Below are positions 7,354 through 9,913 of a stretch of DNA of 9,913 nucleotides, piece by piece. Numbering within the stretch: the stretch's first letter is position 1; every line of letters begins with the position of its first letter. A program made the position numbers and the translations under genes. Location: assembly GCA_902806365.1 (NCBI GenBank), contig CADCWJ010000533.1, forward strand, positions 1-9,913. The letters run 5' to 3'. This DNA comes from an uncultured Thermomicrobiales bacterium. GTDB lineage: Bacteria; Chloroflexota; Chloroflexia; Thermomicrobiales; UBA6265. Under the pieces are notes generated by a model. The model was not told the origin of the DNA. It was given only the letters and a program-made list of their open reading frames with translations, and made no database searches.

Positions 7354-7683
7354 TCAGAATCGCTCAAACCGCGCCACGTTGGCGACAAAGACAACGGCGC
7401 CGCCCACTTCCACCTCGAAGTTTTCCGGCATGTAGAGCAAGCCGGGCTCGAGCGCGGGAGAATAGGGAACGGCTATCTGGGTTCGACGCCGGCAGCACCG
7501 CTGCAGGATGGACATCACACCCGGCATCTTGGCGTCGTCCACGCCAATCATCATGCTGGTATTCCCCGTGCGCAGGAACGACCCGGTGGTGCTGATCTTT
7601 GTGAACCGGTGACCGGCCGAGACAAGCGCGTCGGTCAGGACATCGGTATCCTCGTCCTGAACGACGGCGATAATCAGTTTCAT
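7354..7683 (-). CDS. darA: Cyclic-di-AMP receptor, DarA/PstA family
   Basis: The product has 109 residues, the same length as Bacillus subtilis DarA (YaaQ), and matches it along its whole length: MKLIIAVVQDEDTDVL at the start, FTKISTTGSFLRTGNTSMMIGVDD (27-50) and EVEVGGAVVFV (90-100), with a terminal FERF resembling FQQF. These are PII-like trimeric proteins of the cytoplasm that bind cyclic-di-AMP between subunits through the TTG-F-x-x-GNT segment. Their downstream partner is generally unknown. The start is ATG 7683, with AAAGGAG at 7700-7694; nine more codons are open upstream but would place the start before that site. The gene lies 259 bases downstream of the IMPase gene and probably has its own promoter. 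No cyclic-di-AMP synthase or phosphodiesterase is in the window. Confidence 0.95.
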   Translation of the reverse strand: MKLIIAVVQDEDTDVLTDALVSAGHRFTKISTTGSFLRTGNTSMMIGVDDAKMPGVMSILQRCCRRRTQIAVPYSPALEPGLLYMPENFEVEVGGAVVFVANVARFERF

Positions 7684-7942
7684 CCGAACTCTTCTCCTTT
7701 CCACCATCATGGGTCTCAGCCATTCGGCAGAGGGGAACGAGCGTTGACACCGGCCGAGTACCGCGTTGGAGTTTGTCAGAGTCTAGCAGAACCACCACCG
7801 CTTTCGGCTCGGGCGCCCGTAGCGGACGGCCCGGCAAGCGACATCGGTGCCGCGCCGGTCACGCGAGGCTTCGCGACGATCCCGGCATCTGTGCCGCACG
7901 GTGATGATGTTGGTGGATGCGCGGGAGCTCCGCTGACCAGCG
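7684..7942 (-). promoter_or_regulatory. Intergenic region upstream of darA with a possible promoter
   Basis: Within this 259-base gap the minus strand carries TGCTAGACT (7788-7780), an extended -10-like element. It would place transcription start about 90 bases before darA. The -35 region (GCCGAA) is poor. A perfect palindrome CGGGCGCCCG (7810-7819) sits just upstream of it. A weak 5-base hairpin (7862-7875, CGCGA/TCGCG) nearer the IMPase stop could be a terminator but has no T-run. No coding potential was recognised. Confidence 0.35.
7694..7700 (-). promoter_or_regulatory. Ribosome binding site of darA
   Basis: AAAGGAG lies 10 bases before ATG 7683. It decides against the upstream ATGs at 7710 and 7707. 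Confidence 0.7.
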
Positions 7943-8815
7943 TTATCCCGCCCGGATACCGGCCAGTGTCTCGGCAATCAGCTCCCGCATCGCCGCATGC
8001 AACCGGCCATTGCTGGCGACGGCTTCGTTCCCATAGATGTCGTGGTCGTCGCGTTCCAGCGAGCTGATCGTGCCCCCCGCCTCCCGGACGATAACTACTC
8101 CCGCCCCCATGTCCCACGGCTGGACCGGTCGCTCCCAGTAGCCGTCGAGCCGGCCCGCCGCCACCCAGCACAGGTTGAGTGCCGCCGCGCCATCCCGGCG
8201 GACGCCCTGCACCCGACCGTTGAACGCCTGCCACAGCGTATTGCTCTCGGTGCGCGTGGTCAGGTCGTACGGAAATCCGGACGCCACCAGCGACGCGATC
8301 AGCTCCCCGGTCTCCGACACATGGATGGCTTCGCCGTTCAGCGTCGCACCGCCGCCGTCCACGCCCACGAACAACTCGTCTCGCATCGGGTCGTAGACGA
8401 CCCCAAGCACCGGTCGCCCCCGATGTTCGAGTGCGATCGAAACGGCAAAATGCGGGTACCGATGTGCGAAATTCGTCGTGGCGTCGAGAGGATCGATCAG
8501 CCAGCCGAAAGGGTGCTCCTGGCCCTGCGTGTCGATCGCTCCCCGCGCTCCTTCCTCGGCGATCAGGCGATGATCGGGAAAGACGGCCCGGATTCCCGCC
8601 GAGATCAGCGCTTCCGACGCCTTGTCGGCATCGGTCACGAGATCCACCGTGCCCTTCCGGGCGATGTCGCGCGGCTCGTTCAGGGTGTCGCGCAACAACG
8701 CTCCGGCCCGCTGCGCGAGGTCGATCGCCAGGGTTCGCGCGGTGCTCACGACTGCGTCGGTCTCCGTCGTAACGGGCGGTGAAGACAGTGAATCCATGCG
8801 GTCGTCTTTCGTCAT
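7943..8815 (-). CDS. Inositol monophosphatase family protein
   Basis: The product has 290 residues of the magnesium-dependent, lithium-sensitive phosphatase family, which hydrolyses inositol-1-phosphate or related sugar or histidinol phosphates in the cytoplasm. Metal-site residues are present: E87-E88 in IAEEGA, D108 and D111 in WLIDPLDATTNF (105-116) and D235 in the C-terminal WDMGAGVVIVREAGG (234-248). The usual DPLDGTTNF reads DPLDATTNF, with A112 in place of the glycine whose backbone helps hold the phosphate. Other motifs look intact. The physiological substrate cannot be told from sequence. ATG 8815 is chosen because it overlaps the tsaD stop by four bases. ATG 8797 is an alternative, and neither has a strong ribosome binding site, which fits translational coupling to tsaD. 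Confidence 0.92.
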   Translation of the reverse strand: MTKDDRMDSLSSPPVTTETDAVVSTARTLAIDLAQRAGALLRDTLNEPRDIARKGTVDLVTDADKASEALISAGIRAVFPDHRLIAEEGARGAIDTQGQEHPFGWLIDPLDATTNFAHRYPHFAVSIALEHRGRPVLGVVYDPMRDELFVGVDGGGATLNGEAIHVSETGELIASLVASGFPYDLTTRTESNTLWQAFNGRVQGVRRDGAAALNLCWVAAGRLDGYWERPVQPWDMGAGVVIVREAGGTISSLERDDHDIYGNEAVASNGRLHAAMRELIAETLAGIRAG

Positions 8816-9913
8816 GAGTGAGAAGGGAAGGACCGCGCGGAAGCACGCGAGCCGATCGGCCACCGGGGATAAGCGTCAGCATCGGGCCCCACGGTTCGAT
8901 CCTGTTCGTACAATTCGAAGCCGAGCCCCGCGACAATTGCCGCGTTGTCGGTACAAAGCGCCGGAACCGGCCATCGGACCGCCAGGCCCGCATCGCCGGT
9001 GGCGTCGACCATGCGTTCCCGCAGGCGGCGGTTCGCCGCCACCCCGCCCGCGATCAGGATCGCCTGGGCGCCAGTATCCCTGGCCGCCCGGATCGTCCTG
9101 GAGACCAGCGAGTCGGCGACCGCCTCCTCGAACGACGCCGCGAGATCGCGCAGGGGCAGGTCATCCCGGTAGCGCGCCGGGCGGTGGACGGGAAAGACCT
9201 CGTCAGACGGTCGCTCAGCCGTCAGGGCATCGGGCAGCCGGAAGGGCTCGACCGTCCGCAACAGCGCCGTCTTGAGACCCGAGAAGCTGAAATCGTATGG
9301 ACCAGGCACGACGGCCCGGGGCAAGGCAAACGCCTCAGGATTGCCCATCTCGGCCGCCTCTGAGATTGCCGGGCCGCCGGGGTAGCCGAGCCCAAGCAGC
9401 CGCGCGCCCTTGTCGAAGGCCTCTCCGGCGGCATCGTCAATCGTCCGTCCAAGCACCTCGTGCTCGCCACGACGCCGGACCAACAGGAGCTCGGTATGCC
9501 CGCCCGAGACGAGCAGGCAAATCGCCGGCAGTCGCGGTGGCTCACGCTCCACGCCCCCCGGCAAGACAAGCCAATTGGCGTCGACGTGCGCTTCGAGATG
9601 GTTGACCGCAATCAACGGCCGATCCAGCGACATCGCGAGCGCCTTCGCGGCGTTGACCCCGACCAGGAGCGATCCCGCCAGGCCCGGTCCCTGGGTGAAC
9701 GCGACGGCATCGATCGCGGACCACGCCAAACCGGATTCGGCGACCGCCGCGCGGACAACCGGGATGATCGCCTGGATCTGGCCCCGCGCCGCCAACTCCG
9801 GCACGATTCCGCCGTGCGCCCGGTGAAGCTCGATCTGCGACGAGATGACATTCGAGAGCACCTGTCGCCCGTCCACGACGATCGAGGCCGCTGTTTCGTC
9901 GCATGAGGTCTCG
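8812..9913 (-). CDS. tsaD: tRNA N6-adenosine threonylcarbamoyltransferase TsaD (first codons beyond the right edge)
   Basis: The 366 residues present start at ETSCDET, so only the initial few codons (typically MxxLGI) lie outside the window. TsaD works with TsaB and TsaE to transfer the threonylcarbamoyl group from TC-AMP to A37 of ANN-decoding tRNAs. Seen in order, numbered from the first residue present: ETSCDET (1-7), metal-binding H105 and H109 in NHLEAHV, LLVSGGHTELLLV (133-145), TIDDAAGEAFDKGARLLGLGYPGGP (157-181), FSFSGLKTALLR (208-219), AGGVAANRRLR (288-298) and metal ligand D322 in CTDNAA. All signatures of a functional enzyme are intact. A GTG at 9876 also gives an open reading frame but lies after the conserved N-terminus and is not the start. 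It is the first visible gene of a minus-strand run and overlaps the IMPase gene by four bases. Confidence 0.97.
   Translation of the reverse strand, partial: ETSCDETAASIVVDGRQVLSNVISSQIELHRAHGGIVPELAARGQIQAIIPVVRAAVAESGLAWSAIDAVAFTQGPGLAGSLLVGVNAAKALAMSLDRPLIAVNHLEAHVDANWLVLPGGVEREPPRLPAICLLVSGGHTELLLVRRRGEHEVLGRTIDDAAGEAFDKGARLLGLGYPGGPAISEAAEMGNPEAFALPRAVVPGPYDFSFSGLKTALLRTVEPFRLPDALTAERPSDEVFPVHRPARYRDDLPLRDLAASFEEAVADSLVSRTIRAARDTGAQAILIAGGVAANRRLRERMVDATGDAGLAVRWPVPALCTDNAAIVAGLGFELYEQDRTVGPDADAYPRWPIGSRASARSFPSHS

Noticed and set aside
7165..8067. 300-codon plus-strand open frame
   Set aside because: It runs antisense through darA and the end of the IMPase gene; low-complexity composition and no family resemblance.
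7776..8993. 405-codon minus-strand open frame
   Set aside because: It overlaps the IMPase and tsaD genes in another frame and shows no recognisable domain.
9876..9878. GTG as the start of tsaD
   Set aside because: The conserved ETSCDET motif is encoded upstream in the same frame up to the window edge, so the true start is outside.

Overview
The window is GC-rich bacterial chromosome, densely packed with genes. Gene content suggests a free-living bacterium that uses cyclic-di-AMP. The mix of a DarA-type receptor, PEP carboxylase, an MMPL exporter and a large S9 acyl-peptidase, with intergenic GTAGGGGC-type repeats, would fit Chloroflexota (for example Thermomicrobia). That placement is inference from gene style; no 16S or other marker is present. 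No tRNA, rRNA, CRISPR array, transposase or phage gene was seen.

Layout. (1) 1-614, minus: N-terminal fifth of PEP carboxylase (ppc), running off the left edge. (2) 615-842: divergent intergenic gap without a convincing promoter. (3) 843-5682, plus: three genes joined by 4-base stop/start overlaps, namely an MMPL/RND exporter, a RimJ/RimL-like GNAT acetyltransferase and an S9 (acylaminoacyl-peptidase-like) serine peptidase. (4) 5683-5920: convergent intergenic gap filled by a structured repeat element with inverted ends and two internal hairpin units. (5) 5921-7129, minus: M20 (ArgE/DapE-type) metallohydrolase. (6) 7130-7353: leader of the M20 gene, with small inverted and tandem repeats. (7) 7354-7683, minus: darA, a cyclic-di-AMP receptor of exactly the usual 109 residues. 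(8) 7684-7942: gap with a possible darA promoter. (9) 7943-8815, minus: inositol-monophosphatase-family enzyme overlapping (10) 8812-9913, minus: tsaD, which lacks only its first few codons at the right edge.

How the genes relate. The plus-strand trio is almost certainly one transcript. An exporter, an N-acetyltransferase and a peptidase of a family that can remove acylated N-terminal residues could act on one class of small amine or peptide, but that is a hypothesis. The minus-strand genes tsaD and the IMPase are translationally coupled housekeeping genes. darA and the M20 gene lie downstream on the same strand, with gaps large enough for their own promoters. Most of the window is ordinary core metabolism. 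The parts most worth a second look are the repeat element at 5708-5893 and the exporter/acetyltransferase/acyl-peptidase cassette.
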